DNA from: Actinomycetota bacterium
GTDB lineage: Bacteria > Actinomycetota > Actinomycetes > S36-B12 > GCA-2699445
Assembly (NCBI GenBank): GCA_020438795.1
Contig: JAGQTY010000025.1
Location: 1-45,027, forward strand
Length of the DNA stretch: 45,027 nt
Direction: 5' to 3'
The position numbers and the translations under genes are program-made. The notes under the pieces are model-generated. The model was not told the origin of the DNA and searched no databases. It saw only the letters and a program-made list of their open reading frames with translations. Within the stretch, counting starts at the first letter, position 1. Every line of letters starts with the position of its first letter. Below, piece by piece: positions 16,560-25,453 of the stretch.

Positions 16560-17873
16560 TCATGTGGCCGTGTCGGGATCGCTGATCTCGTCGATGGTCT
16601 TGAGGATCGCCGTGGCAGCTTCCCCCCACGTGGGTGGCGCCGCCGCGGGCACGGCCTCTGCGGACCCCAGGACTTCCAGGATTCGCTCGCCGAGTGCGGC
16701 ATCGTGTGAGAAGAAGGCTCCCTGCTGGCCGAGGACTTCCCGGAATACGCCGATGTCCCTGGCGAGCACCCGCACGCCCGCAGCGCTGGCTTCGACGACC
16801 GGTAGTCCGAACCCCTCACCGTAGCTGGCCTGGACCAGCACATGGGCCCGGGCATACTGGGCGGCGAGTTCGGCGTCAGAAGCGTGGCGCAGCCACCGGA
16901 ACGGAAAGTCACTGCGATCCAGCGCTGCCAGTCGTTCGCCGACATCGCAATGACCCCAGCCCGGACCGCCCACGACGACGAACTCCACATCGGGCCGCTG
17001 AGCCCAGACCTCGGCCGCCGCATCGGCCAGTACCTGATAGCCCTTGCGTGGTTCCACAGTCCCGACTGCCAGGATCACGGGGTGTTGGCAGGCCACGCGA
17101 TGTGCCGGGACCGTGTCCTGTGACACGCCGGGGTGGAAGACCAGTTCGCGGCGGGGACCGTCCAGCCCGTGCTGCCGTGCATAATGCTGGAGGTCCGTCA
17201 GCGTACTGTGCGAGTTGGCGAGGACGACATCTGCCTGCTCCAGTACGATCCGCAGCCATTCGCCGAACTGTGTGCGCAGACCGGAGGTGAAGAAGTCGGG
17301 CAACTGCTCGGGCAGCAGATCGTGCACGACCTGCGCATAGCGTCCGCCGTCACGGCGGAAGGCGGTGATGGCCTGTTCCCAGTCCGGCAACGATGCCGGT
17401 GCTGTGATGCTCACACCGAGCAGGACCGGCGCGCCGGCTGCCGGGAGATGCCCCGCCGGCCGGCTCAGTGCAAGTTCTTCGCCGTGCTCGGTGGCCCGGC
17501 GCCAGTGCTGTTCGGCAAGGCCGACGGGCACGAGCCGCCCCGGGGCCAGGTCGGACATTGCTCGGGAGAGGTTGACCAGGACCCTGGCGATCCCCGTCCG
17601 GACCGGCTCCTCCAGCGCCATGGTCTCCACAAGAATCTGGCCCGGTAGGGCCGCGATGGGGGTCTTGTCCGACGGTGCTGATCGCGGTTGGCCAGTCTCC
17701 GCGAGCCAGCGTCGGCTGCGGCTGCGAACCCGGCCCAGGTTGCGTCGGAGTCGTCGTGACACTACCCGAGCGAGTTCAGATTCCGCATCCTGCCACCTGG
17801 CCTCGAAAGCGTCGCGATCTGCCCTCGCCGCGGCGAGCAGTGCCGCAACGGTGTCAGGGTCAGGCCGGGTCAT
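16560..17873 (-). CDS. GT4 family glycosyltransferase (retaining, GT-B fold)
   Basis: This 437-residue protein starts at ATG 17873, overlapping the sulfotransferase gene end by 14 bp; the frame is open further upstream but that part is an off-frame copy of the sulfotransferase region. Residues 1-70 form a charged helical lead-in. The GT4 features are VVHDLLPEQLP, NSHSTLTDLQ, VGTVEPRKGYQVL (start of the donor domain) and YGEGFGLPVVEASAAG with EX7E at E353/E361. The HDLLP and EPRKG motifs are common in GDP-mannose- or rhamnose-using GT4 enzymes of O-antigen and capsule loci, but the sugar is not proven. Confidence 0.88.
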   Translation of the reverse strand: MTRPDPDTVAALLAAARADRDAFEARWQDAESELARVVSRRLRRNLGRVRSRSRRWLAETGQPRSAPSDKTPIAALPGQILVETMALEEPVRTGIARVLVNLSRAMSDLAPGRLVPVGLAEQHWRRATEHGEELALSRPAGHLPAAGAPVLLGVSITAPASLPDWEQAITAFRRDGGRYAQVVHDLLPEQLPDFFTSGLRTQFGEWLRIVLEQADVVLANSHSTLTDLQHYARQHGLDGPRRELVFHPGVSQDTVPAHRVACQHPVILAVGTVEPRKGYQVLADAAAEVWAQRPDVEFVVVGGPGWGHCDVGERLAALDRSDFPFRWLRHASDAELAAQYARAHVLVQASYGEGFGLPVVEASAAGVRVLARDIGVFREVLGQQGAFFSHDAALGERILEVLGSAEAVPAAAPPTWGEAATAILKTIDEISDPDTAT

Positions 17874-18768
17874 CGAACACCGGGTTGATACTGCGGTTCC
17901 AGGCCTCGGGCACCCGACCCATCTGTTCGGCGAAGGCCACGGTGTCGGGCTGGACCCGTTCGCGGAACAGGCGCTGCGCCTTGTCGTCCCAGTCAACCTT
18001 CTGCGTGAAGCGTCTGCGCAGTCCTGCTCGCGACAGCCAGCGGTCCTGGGTCGGCACCGGGATCCGGGCCAGTCGCGGGCCGACGAGCGGATGGTTCCGC
18101 AGTCGCCGCAGGACTCTGGTATCGACCAGCTTGCCGACACCGGGATTGAGCTGGGGAACGCCGTAGTCCGGGCACCGGGCGGGATCGAGGCCGAGGAACT
18201 GGAAGACGGCCGACACGCTCTCTTTGGGATGTGCGACCAGGTCCTCTGTGAACAGGATGTGCACGTGCTCGAAGCGATCGAGATACCGACGGATCAGCAC
18301 GCCGTAGCGGGTGTCCTCAATGAGCTGTGGCCACTCGATCATGGCCTCCGACAGCTCGAACGGTGCATCGAAACCGTACTGGGGTCCGCTGTTGTGCACC
18401 TCTCTGAAACTGGATTCGATCCTCGTGATCGGATCTCTGACAAGAATGACGATCCTGGCTTCCGGGAAGTACCTGCTGATCCGTTCCGAGACCATGTCGA
18501 TGGTGAGATGGGACGTGTAGTCCGTGCTGTCGTCGCCGACTGCAGCGTAGTCCGCCACTCGGGGGAAGAGTTCCCAGTACTCCGACCAGTCCCGGTCTGC
18601 ATGCTCCTTGCTCAGGTACCAGGGTTCGCGGACGGTGGGCAACAGCAGATCGGGATGACGCGCGAGCATCTCCGACAGGGTGGTGGTGCCACACTTGCTG
18701 ATTCCCGGCAGGAAGAATGTCAGCGGCGGAGGTGCATTGCGCGTGTCCATCAAGGCATTGTAGGTCAC
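17860..18768 (-). CDS. PAPS-dependent sulfotransferase family protein
   Basis: This 302-residue cytosolic protein has the PAPS 5'-phosphosulfate loop FFLPGISKCGTTTLSEML at about 18-35 and the 3'-phosphate loop ARIVILVRDPITRIESSF at about 104-121 (R111, S119). REPWYLSK follows the first helix, as in carbohydrate sulfotransferases. The start is either GTG 18768 or ATG 18750; neither has a strong ribosome binding site, though AGGACGG lies before the GTG. It probably sulfates a sugar or glycolipid. Its coupling to the GT4 gene by a 14-bp overlap supports a glycan substrate. Confidence 0.85.
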   Translation of the reverse strand: MTYNALMDTRNAPPPLTFFLPGISKCGTTTLSEMLARHPDLLLPTVREPWYLSKEHADRDWSEYWELFPRVADYAAVGDDSTDYTSHLTIDMVSERISRYFPEARIVILVRDPITRIESSFREVHNSGPQYGFDAPFELSEAMIEWPQLIEDTRYGVLIRRYLDRFEHVHILFTEDLVAHPKESVSAVFQFLGLDPARCPDYGVPQLNPGVGKLVDTRVLRRLRNHPLVGPRLARIPVPTQDRWLSRAGLRRRFTQKVDWDDKAQRLFRERVQPDTVAFAEQMGRVPEAWNRSINPVFDDPA

Positions 18769-18828
18769 CGCCGTCCTGTCCGGGTGTTACGAATGACCTG
18801 CGCCGGACCGGAGGTGAACCGCTGCGGG

Positions 18829-19704
18829 TCAGGAGGTGAACACCCTGCGCAGGGCGCGGCTGAGCTGCCGCGAGACAGGGAATCGTGATTCCCGTGGGAG
18901 CATGGCCTCCGGAGTGAAGTCGTCCGGTCCTGTCAGCTGGTCACCGAGCGCTCCTTCTATACGCTCGATCTCCCACATGGCTGCCCCAGTGCTGCGAGTC
19001 TTCGTCTCGTAGTGGAAGAGCTCGGCGTCATTGAGCTGCATCACCTTATAGCCCTGCCGGCGTAGGCGCCAGCAGTATTCGACGTCGTTGAAGTTGTTGC
19101 TGAGGCTCTCGTCGAAGCCACCTGATCGTTGCCAGATCTCGCGGCGCTGCATCAGGCAGGCAGCGGTCACTCCCGAGACCTGGCGCAATCCGTGGTGCCA
19201 GTGCTTGTTCGGGTCGACGCGTTGTCCGGCGTCGAAATGGAATGCGGCACCGTAGGCATACGCATGCCCGACGTGCTGGATCGTGTGGTCCTCGTAGAGC
19301 AGGCGCGCGCCGACGGCTCCCACATCAGGTACACGGGCGATCTCGGTCATGGCGGCCAGCCAGCCCGGCTGGATCGGCTTGATGTCGTCGTTGAGGAACA
19401 GCACGAAGTCGGCCTGTGTTGCGGCCGCGCCCATGTTGACTTTCTTCGAGAAGTTGAACGGCAGCGGAGAGCTCAGAGTGAGTAGCCGTGAGCCGAGTCT
19501 CTGCCGCCACTTGTCGAGAGTATCGCCAGGAACATCTGCATCGAGGACCGTGATCACTTCAAGGTCGACGGTCTCCGACTCCGCCATCAGCCCTTCAAGG
19601 CAATCGTCCACGAGCCGCCTCGGGCGCCCGGCGACCTCCGCGATCTGGCAACGCGTGGGAATGACGACCGCCACTGAAGGGCGCTCACCTAGACTGGTGG
19701 TCAT
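18829..19704 (-). CDS. GT2 family glycosyltransferase
   Basis: This 291-residue inverting GT-A enzyme resembles WbbL-type rhamnosyltransferases. VAVVIPTR is at 11-18, KKVNMGAAATQADFVLFLNDDI holds the DXD-type site at N105-D107, and DVGAVGARLLY, FDESLSNNFNDVEYCWRLRR and the acceptor-side helix follow. The ATG at 19704 lies within the tetranucleotide CATG that also gives the start codon of the divergent gene at 19703. CAGGAG lies 11 nt before it. A 60-nt gap separates it from the sulfotransferase gene downstream. Confidence 0.88.
   Translation of the reverse strand: MTTSLGERPSVAVVIPTRCQIAEVAGRPRRLVDDCLEGLMAESETVDLEVITVLDADVPGDTLDKWRQRLGSRLLTLSSPLPFNFSKKVNMGAAATQADFVLFLNDDIKPIQPGWLAAMTEIARVPDVGAVGARLLYEDHTIQHVGHAYAYGAAFHFDAGQRVDPNKHWHHGLRQVSGVTAACLMQRREIWQRSGGFDESLSNNFNDVEYCWRLRRQGYKVMQLNDAELFHYETKTRSTGAAMWEIERIEGALGDQLTGPDDFTPEAMLPRESRFPVSRQLSRALRRVFTS
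19690..19695 (+). promoter_or_regulatory. Leaderless-type -10 box TAGACT for the gene at 19703
   Basis: TAGACT is followed by 7 nt and then ATG 19703, the spacing expected when transcription starts at the start codon. The box lies inside the first codons of the divergent GT2 gene, which begins at 19704 on the other strand. Confidence 0.5.
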
Positions 19705-20563
19705 GTCCTCGCGACTCCTGCCTGACGGGATCGACCTCTACGGAGGGAGCTCGGCAATCACTCGTGCCATCACCCTACAACAACCAGCGGTCCAGACGGC
19801 CGAATTCGGCGCGCCAGGCTTGTCTGTTCTGCTGCGCAGTCGGGGCACACCGGAGCAGGTCCTTCGGTTCAGCGAGATGATGGGACAGGCAGCCAGCCTC
19901 TTCGAAGGGGCTGGCGTCGCTCTGGAGCTGGTCGTCGCTGACAGCGTCGGCGGTGGTGAGTCCGTGATGGAGTACTTCGACAACGACCCGCCTGCCGGGG
20001 TCCGCTTCCTGGATTCCCGCCGTCAGCGTCCTGCTCAGCTCAACAACGAACTCTCGGGACTGGCCCGCAACGACCGGTTGCTCTTCTGCGACAGCGACGT
20101 GACGTTCACCGACCCCAGCCAGATGCTGTACCTGTGGGAGCTCAGCTACGAGTGGGGCCCTGACCCTCTGGGAGTCGTCCTCAGCCATCCTGATGGGACC
20201 GTCACGGATGCGGGACTGGAGTACCTGCGCGGAGGACTGACCGCCGGGGCCGACCCGAGGCAGTCACAAGGCTCAGGTCCCCCTCAGGTGCGGGAGGTAC
20301 TGGCTGCCAATGGCGCGTGCCTCGTCGTGGGGCGCGATTGGTTGCGTCGTGTCGGGGGTTTCGATGAGTCCTTCGAAGTCGAGTGTCACGACACCGACTT
20401 CTGCCTGTCAGCCGCACGCCTCGGTGCCCGGATCGGGATCGCCGATCTCGGCCTCGTGACGCGCCCGGCGAACCCCACCGCAACGCCCCAGCAGGCGGAC
20501 CGGCCGGATCGGACCCTGTTCGCGCGCCGGTGGCAGTCCTACCTCGAGGGGAGGTTCCGGTGA
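19703..20563 (+). CDS. GT2-like glycosyltransferase
   Basis: This 286-residue protein has a GT-A fold: LSVLLRSRGTP at 40-50, RPAQLNNELSGLARNDRLLFCDSD with the DXD at D130-D132, then VREVLAANGACLVVGRDWL, VGGFDESF and ECHDTDFCLSAARLG. It is more divergent than the GT2 at 18829. ATG 19703 was chosen because the TAGACT box sits 7 nt upstream; the frame is open for a further 118 codons inside the antisense of the neighbouring gene, which I treat as shadow. It heads the plus-strand run to 24587, and its stop overlaps the next start as GTGA. Confidence 0.83.
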   Translation: MSSRLLPDGIDLYGGSSAITRAITLQQPAVQTAEFGAPGLSVLLRSRGTPEQVLRFSEMMGQAASLFEGAGVALELVVADSVGGGESVMEYFDNDPPAGVRFLDSRRQRPAQLNNELSGLARNDRLLFCDSDVTFTDPSQMLYLWELSYEWGPDPLGVVLSHPDGTVTDAGLEYLRGGLTAGADPRQSQGSGPPQVREVLAANGACLVVGRDWLRRVGGFDESFEVECHDTDFCLSAARLGARIGIADLGLVTRPANPTATPQQADRPDRTLFARRWQSYLEGRFR

Positions 20564-21720
20564 GGGTGCTCATGCTCACCCCACACATGCGCTTCGGCTA
20601 CGGTGTCGCCGAAGCGATCCGGCGACTCGATGTCGAACTGAGGAGGTTCGGCATCAGCTCCGTCGTCGGTTGTCTCACAGTGGACGAACACTTCCCAGAG
20701 ATCGACACCCGCCGGGTGGACCCGACGCAGCGGGCCGTACTGGACCTCGCAGAGCGCCATCGTGCCGAGGTCGTTGTCGCACACGGCTCACCCTTCTTCG
20801 AGGTCCTCCCGGGTCTCGGCCTGCCGACCGTCGCCTACGAGTACGGCGACCCGACGCCGGAGCTGTTCACTGCCGACGCGGATGCCCGCCGTGCGATCGT
20901 CACCTACAAGGCAACCCACGTCTATCCCGGGGTCACCGCGGTCGCCGCCATCAGTGATTTCGTACGTCACGACATCGCGGTCCCCACGGCAACGGTCATC
21001 CGGCTGGGCGCCGACCATGTTCCCGACCTCGGCATCAAGACCGACGTGGGTCGGGCGCGCGGGCCGCTGCGAGTGGGCACGCTGATGAGACTGGGCGCCG
21101 GAGAGTCCCACTACAAGGGAACCAGCCTTCTCCCTGACCTGCGCGCGCGCCTGGAGAAGCACGACGTTCCCTTCGAGTTCCACGTGGCCGGGCGCGGGAC
21201 CCCGCAGGAGGCGGCGACTCTGCGCAGGGAGGGCTTCCACGCACACGTCAATCTCGACGACGATCAGCGGGTGGACTACCTGCGGGGGCTCGACGTCTTC
21301 GTGAGTCTCAGTCTCTGGGAGGGGATGAACCTGCCACTCGTGGAAGCCGCAGCCCTCGGGACGCCTGCGCTGGCGCTCGACACCGGCGCCCACCCGGAGT
21401 TCTCGCCGCTGATCTACAGCGGGGTGGAGGGAATGGCAGCTCAGCTCGAGGCCTATGCGAACCGGCCCGGGCTACTGGAGGAACACGGGCAGATGTCCTA
21501 CCGCTATGTGAGGCGCCGTTTCACCTGGTCGGCCTGTGGCGCCGGCTTCGCCGCGTTGCTCCTGCGCGTCGCCGGCCCGCCATTGCAGCAGCGTCCCGTC
21601 CGGGTCCGCTACCGCGTGGCGCGCAACACTGCTCGGCGTCGCTTGCGGGAGGTGGGACTCATCCGGGCCACCCGCACCGCCGTGCGGCAGAGCCGGGGCA
21701 AGACCTCCTCGCGACACTGA
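20560..21720 (+). CDS. GT4 family glycosyltransferase
   Basis: This 386-residue protein starts at GTG 20560, preceded by GGGGAGG 5 nt away and overlapping the upstream stop. It has MLTPHMRFGYGVAEAIRRL at the N-terminus (glycine-rich acceptor loop), AVAAISDFVRHDIAV before the hinge, LRVGTLMRLGAGESHYKG where the donor domain starts, and SLWEGMNLPLVEAAALG with EX7E at E254/E262. The last 50 residues are very basic (RRRLREVGLIRATRTAVRQS), which may bind the membrane surface. The sugar is unknown. It forms a unit with the GT2 at 19703. Confidence 0.87.
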   Translation: MRVLMLTPHMRFGYGVAEAIRRLDVELRRFGISSVVGCLTVDEHFPEIDTRRVDPTQRAVLDLAERHRAEVVVAHGSPFFEVLPGLGLPTVAYEYGDPTPELFTADADARRAIVTYKATHVYPGVTAVAAISDFVRHDIAVPTATVIRLGADHVPDLGIKTDVGRARGPLRVGTLMRLGAGESHYKGTSLLPDLRARLEKHDVPFEFHVAGRGTPQEAATLRREGFHAHVNLDDDQRVDYLRGLDVFVSLSLWEGMNLPLVEAAALGTPALALDTGAHPEFSPLIYSGVEGMAAQLEAYANRPGLLEEHGQMSYRYVRRRFTWSACGAGFAALLLRVAGPPLQQRPVRVRYRVARNTARRRLREVGLIRATRTAVRQSRGKTSSRH

Positions 21721-21757
21721 CCTTGTCTCATCGGCGGGAAACCCGGCAGCCTTCGCC

Positions 21758-21763
21758 TAGAAT
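21758..21763 (+). promoter_or_regulatory. Candidate -10 box TAGAAT for the GDP-sugar genes
   Basis: TAGAAT lies in the 91-nt gap before the TTG start at 21812. A GGAGG ribosome binding site at 21801-21805 is 6 nt before that start and decides for it. This would let the nucleotide-sugar genes be expressed apart from the upstream glycosyltransferases. Confidence 0.45.
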
Positions 21764-21811
21764 GGTGGCAGCGTACTCGCGGGTGCGCCCGTCCACGTTC
21801 GGAGGCCAAGG

Positions 21812-22804
21812 TTGTCTGAGAAGCGAGCTCTCATCACGGGAATCACGGGGCAGGATGGTTCCTACCTCGCCGAACTGCTTCTCGACAAGGGCTACGAGGT
21901 GCACGGACTCATCAGGCGTGCCAGCACCTTCAACACCCATCGCATCGACCACCTCTACAAGGACCCGCACGACCACGATGTGAAGCTGTTCCTGCACCAC
22001 GCCGACCTGACCGATGGCACCCGGCTGGCGACACTCCTGGCCCGGCTGCGTCCCCACGAGGTCTACCATCTCGCCGCGCAGAGCCACGTGCGGGTCTCCT
22101 TCGATGAGCCTGAGTTCACTGGCGACGTGACCGGGCTGGCGACCACGAGGCTCCTCGAAGCCATCCGGCTGACGGGGATCGACACCCGGTTCTACCAGGC
22201 GTCGAGTTCGGAGATGTTCGGTGCCACGCCTCCGCCCCAGAATGAGCAGACTCCGTTCTATCCGCGCTCCCCCTACGGCGCCGCCAAGGTCTATTCGTAC
22301 TGGATGGCGAAGAACTACCGTGAGTCCTACGACATGTTCGCGGTCAACGGGATCCTGTTCAACCACGAGTCGCCGCGCCGTGGCGAGACCTTCGTGACCC
22401 GCAAGATCTCCCGCGCCGTCGCGCGGATCGCGACGGGGCAGCAGAAGGATGTCTACCTCGGCAACCTGGAGGCGGCTCGTGACTGGGGGTACGCCAAGGA
22501 GTACGTCGAGGCCATGTGGCTCATGCTGCAGGCCGACCACCCGGATGACTATGTCGTGGCGACCGGGACCAGCTACACGGTGCGGGACTTCGCCCGGCTG
22601 GCCTTCGAGCATGTGGGCCTGAACTGGGAGGATCATGTCCGCTTCGACGACAGCTATCTGCGCCCGGCCGAGGTCGACAACCTCATCGGCGACGCGTCCA
22701 AGGCCAACAGTGAGCTCGGCTGGGCGGCCAAGGTCCACACCCCGGAGCTGGCAGCCCTCATGGTGGACTCCGATCTGCGGCTGCTCAACGGCCCGCGCCA
22801 CTGA
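21812..22804 (+). CDS. gmd: GDP-mannose 4,6-dehydratase
   Basis: This 330-residue extended SDR enzyme starts at TTG 21812. It has [15 protein letters not shown] (NADP loop, 9-23), the Gmd-specific [15 protein letters not shown] at 35-49, SSSEMFG at 131-137, the catalytic YGAAK (Y155, K159), [16 protein letters not shown] and [13 protein letters not shown]. Gmd turns GDP-D-mannose into GDP-4-keto-6-deoxymannose, the precursor of GDP-L-fucose, GDP-D-rhamnose and related sugars. The start lies 91 nt after the GT4 gene. The 12-nt gap to the next gene, a relative, suggests that the two work in sequence. Confidence 0.92.
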   Translation: MSEKRALITGITGQDGSYLAELLLDKGYEVHGLIRRASTFNTHRIDHLYKDPHDHDVKLFLHHADLTDGTRLATLLARLRPHEVYHLAAQSHVRVSFDEPEFTGDVTGLATTRLLEAIRLTGIDTRFYQASSSEMFGATPPPQNEQTPFYPRSPYGAAKVYSYWMAKNYRESYDMFAVNGILFNHESPRRGETFVTRKISRAVARIATGQQKDVYLGNLEAARDWGYAKEYVEAMWLMLQADHPDDYVVATGTSYTVRDFARLAFEHVGLNWEDHVRFDDSYLRPAEVDNLIGDASKANSELGWAAKVHTPELAALMVDSDLRLLNGPRH

Positions 22805-22816
22805 GAAGGGAAGCGT

Positions 22817-23827
22817 GTGAAGCAGAGAACGGCGCTGATCACCGGCGTCGCGGGGCAGGACGGTGTCTACCTCGCACGCCTCCTGCGCCGCGAGGGCTAC
22901 CGCGTGCTGGGCACTGTGCTCTCGATTCCCGATGCCAGGCCCATCATCGACGTCTACCTGCCGGATGTTGAGATCGTCGAGCTGGACATCCGCAACTCGC
23001 TGGGCCTGGGGCGGCTGCTGGATCAGCATCGTCCTGCCGAGATCTACAACCTTGCGTCCTGGAGTTCGGTGGGCAGGTCCTGGAGTGATCCTGAGCAGGT
23101 CACCGCGGTGAACGGACTTGCGGTGCTGGGCATGCTGGAGCAGGTCAGGAACCTCCGCGATCTCCACGGATACGATCCGAGGATCTGTCAGGCCTCGAGT
23201 TCGGAGATGTTCGGGCTGGCCTCAGAATTCCCGCAGACCGAGGGTTCACCCCACCACCCCCGCAGTCCGTATGCGGTCTCCAAGAGTTTCGCCCACCACA
23301 CCTGCGTGAACTACCGGGAGTCCTACGGCCTGTTCATCTCCAATGCCATTCTCTTCAACCATGAGAGTCCACTGCGGCCCCAGAACTTCGTCACGAGGAA
23401 GATCACGAGCGCGGCTGCAGCGATCAGCCTCGGAGAGCAGGAGTCGCTCAAGCTGGGGCGTGTCGATATCAAGCGGGACTGGGGCGCTGCCGCGGACGTG
23501 GTCGATGCCATGTACCTGATGCTTCGGCAGGAGTCGCCGGACGACTTCAACATCTGCACTGGGACATCGCACTCACTGACCGACTTCCTGGAGCTCGCGT
23601 TCGCTGCGGCTGGTATCGCGGATTGGGAATCGTGGGTGGAGTTCGACTCGAACCTGCTTCGGCCGGTCGATGTCCCTGAGACCCGCGGCGACCCGCACAA
23701 GGCACGGTCGCAGCTCAGCTGGAAGAACCATCAGAGTTTCGAGGACGTGGTCACAGCCATGGTGGCGGTCGACCACCGCCGACTCCGGACAGGGCTGCAG
23801 CACGATCCCCAGTATCTGGCCGGATGA
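22817..23827 (+). CDS. Gmd-like SDR, probably GDP-4-keto-6-deoxymannose reductase or variant dehydratase
   Basis: This 336-residue protein starts at GTG 22817 after AAGGGAAG. It shares TGVAGQDGVYLARLL, SSSEMFG (127-133), the YAVSK triad (Y152, K156), NHESPLRPQNFVTRKI and DWGAAADVVDAM with the upstream Gmd. It lacks the [15 protein letters not shown] loop, replaced by a shorter segment (about 34-50) as in Rmd-type reductases. It could reduce the keto sugar to GDP-D-rhamnose, or be a dehydratase for another nucleotide sugar. Sequence alone does not decide between them. The pair gives the locus a 6-deoxyhexose. Confidence 0.75.
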   Translation: MKQRTALITGVAGQDGVYLARLLRREGYRVLGTVLSIPDARPIIDVYLPDVEIVELDIRNSLGLGRLLDQHRPAEIYNLASWSSVGRSWSDPEQVTAVNGLAVLGMLEQVRNLRDLHGYDPRICQASSSEMFGLASEFPQTEGSPHHPRSPYAVSKSFAHHTCVNYRESYGLFISNAILFNHESPLRPQNFVTRKITSAAAAISLGEQESLKLGRVDIKRDWGAAADVVDAMYLMLRQESPDDFNICTGTSHSLTDFLELAFAAAGIADWESWVEFDSNLLRPVDVPETRGDPHKARSQLSWKNHQSFEDVVTAMVAVDHRRLRTGLQHDPQYLAG

Positions 23828-23831
23828 TCCG

Positions 23832-24587
23832 ATGAGCGGACCCCTGATCGTCTTCGTCCACGTGCCGAAGACAGCGGGTTCCACAGTGAATCTCCTGCTG
23901 GCCACTGGCGCTGCCGGGCACGACCACATGGAGATGGTTGACAGCCCGCAGCTCTGGGCGGATCGTGTCGCCCGGGATGACTGGGTGTCCGGTCACCTCC
24001 CGAGGCCAGCGTTCCTGAGGAGGCTTGCGGCCACGGGGTTGGGGCGCGATGTCCGACTGTTCTCCATCATGCGCAGACCCTCGGACCAGTTGCGCAGTCA
24101 CGTCAACTGGCTGCTTGAGATCCGTCACCGAGGCCGGGCCTTCTTCAGGAATCACCCGCGAAGCGTCAGGGAGGCATCCGACAGAATTGCAGGGGTGCAG
24201 ATCGACTCGGCAACCAAAGTGATCGAAGTCCTGCGGGAGTATCCGAGCATCTTCCGCAACCGGCAGTCCGACGTGATCCTTGGTACCGGCTTCGCCTGGG
24301 ACGCGGTTCGGGTGAGCCGGATCATCGCCTCCTACGAGATGGTGGCGCTCGACTTCGAGGTCGCGCCCCTGATCGAGGCGATGCTCAGGCGGTCCCCGGG
24401 CGAAATCCCTGCAGAGAACCGGTCCAGGTACTGGTTCGACCCGGGGCTCTTCGATCATCCTGAGGTTGTGGAGTTCACGTTCAACTACAACCTCAAGGAC
24501 GAACTCCTCTACGAGTGCGTCCGACGCGACCGGTTGGGTGAGGATTACCTGCCGGAACTACTCGCCAGCCAGGGGGGTCCCAGATGA
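23832..24587 (+). CDS. Sulfotransferase-family protein (short type)
   Basis: This 251-residue protein starts at ATG 23832, 4 nt after the previous stop. The N-terminus [17 protein letters not shown] (7-23) is the PAPS-binding loop of the family of sulfotransferases with the PKTAGT-like motif. [17 protein letters not shown] at 78-94 matches the 3'-phosphate site. It is unlike the sulfotransferase at 17860 outside these motifs, so the two probably modify different positions. The stop overlaps folD as ATGA, coupling a glycan gene to a housekeeping gene; this is the right edge of the glycan block. Confidence 0.75.
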   Translation: MSGPLIVFVHVPKTAGSTVNLLLATGAAGHDHMEMVDSPQLWADRVARDDWVSGHLPRPAFLRRLAATGLGRDVRLFSIMRRPSDQLRSHVNWLLEIRHRGRAFFRNHPRSVREASDRIAGVQIDSATKVIEVLREYPSIFRNRQSDVILGTGFAWDAVRVSRIIASYEMVALDFEVAPLIEAMLRRSPGEIPAENRSRYWFDPGLFDHPEVVEFTFNYNLKDELLYECVRRDRLGEDYLPELLASQGGPR

Positions 24588-25453
24588 CAGCACAGGTGAT
24601 GGACGGAAAGGCCACGGCAGCGGCCATCCGAGGTGAACTGCGGGAGCGGGTCGCCACGCTTCGCGAAGCCGGTCGCACGCCGGGGCTGGCGACCGTACTC
24701 GTGGGTGACGATCCCGGCAGTGCGGCCTATGTCCGTGGCAAGCACAAGGACTGCGCCGAGGTCGGGATCGAGTCGATCCAGGTCGAGCTGCCTGGTGATG
24801 TCTCGCAGCGGGATCTGCTTGCGACTCTCGCGCAGCTGAACGCAAACCCGGCTTGTACCGGCTATATCGTTCAGCTTCCCCTGCCCGGACATCTGGACGA
24901 GGGGGCGGCGCTGGGAATGATCGACCCGGAGAAGGATGCCGACGGACTCCACCCGGCGAATCTCGGCAGACTCGTCCTTGGCATTCCCGCTCCGTTGCCC
25001 TGCACACCGCGCGGCATCGTGACCCTCCTGGACCGGTACTCGGTAGCCACCCGCGGCGCCGAGGTCGTGATCGTGGGTCGCGGAGTCACGGTCGGCAGGC
25101 CGCTGGGCCTGCTGCTGACCCGACGTCAGGAGAACGCCACTGTCACGATCTGTCACACCGGCACCCGGGACATCGCTGCTCACACCCGGGAGGCCGACAT
25201 CGTGGTCTCCGCGGCCGGCGTGCCCGGTTTCATCACCGCCGACATGATCAAGCCCGGTGCTGCCGTGCTGGACGTCGGCATCACGAGAACGGACGCCGGT
25301 CTCGTGGGTGACGTGGCCCCCGAAGTGGCGGAGGTCGCCGGTCAGCTGGCCCCGATGCCCGGGGGCGTGGGCCCGATGACCAGGGCCATGCTGCTCGTGA
25401 ACGTGGTGGAGGCGGCTGAGCTGCTGGTGGAGCGGGAACAGGCAACCTCATGA
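24584..25453 (+). CDS. folD: Methylenetetrahydrofolate dehydrogenase / cyclohydrolase
   Basis: This 289-residue protein has the normal length for FolD, which interconverts 5,10-methylene-THF and 10-formyl-THF in the cytosol. Visible motifs are YVRGK (Y49, K53 of the active site), [28 protein letters not shown], the NADP loop [17 protein letters not shown], and [13 protein letters not shown] near the end. ATG 24584 overlaps the sulfotransferase stop, and its own stop overlaps the DUF3017 gene; both junctions are ATGA. It supplies the one-carbon donor for PurN and PurH, encoded at the other edge of the glycan block. Confidence 0.97.
   Translation: MTAQVMDGKATAAAIRGELRERVATLREAGRTPGLATVLVGDDPGSAAYVRGKHKDCAEVGIESIQVELPGDVSQRDLLATLAQLNANPACTGYIVQLPLPGHLDEGAALGMIDPEKDADGLHPANLGRLVLGIPAPLPCTPRGIVTLLDRYSVATRGAEVVIVGRGVTVGRPLGLLLTRRQENATVTICHTGTRDIAAHTREADIVVSAAGVPGFITADMIKPGAAVLDVGITRTDAGLVGDVAPEVAEVAGQLAPMPGGVGPMTRAMLLVNVVEAAELLVEREQATS

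Noticed and set aside
17874..18140. N-terminal extension of the GT4 at 16560
   Set aside because: It lies within the sulfotransferase gene in another frame, is Ser/Arg/Cys-rich, and is not needed for the GT4 fold; ATG 17873 gives a normal length.
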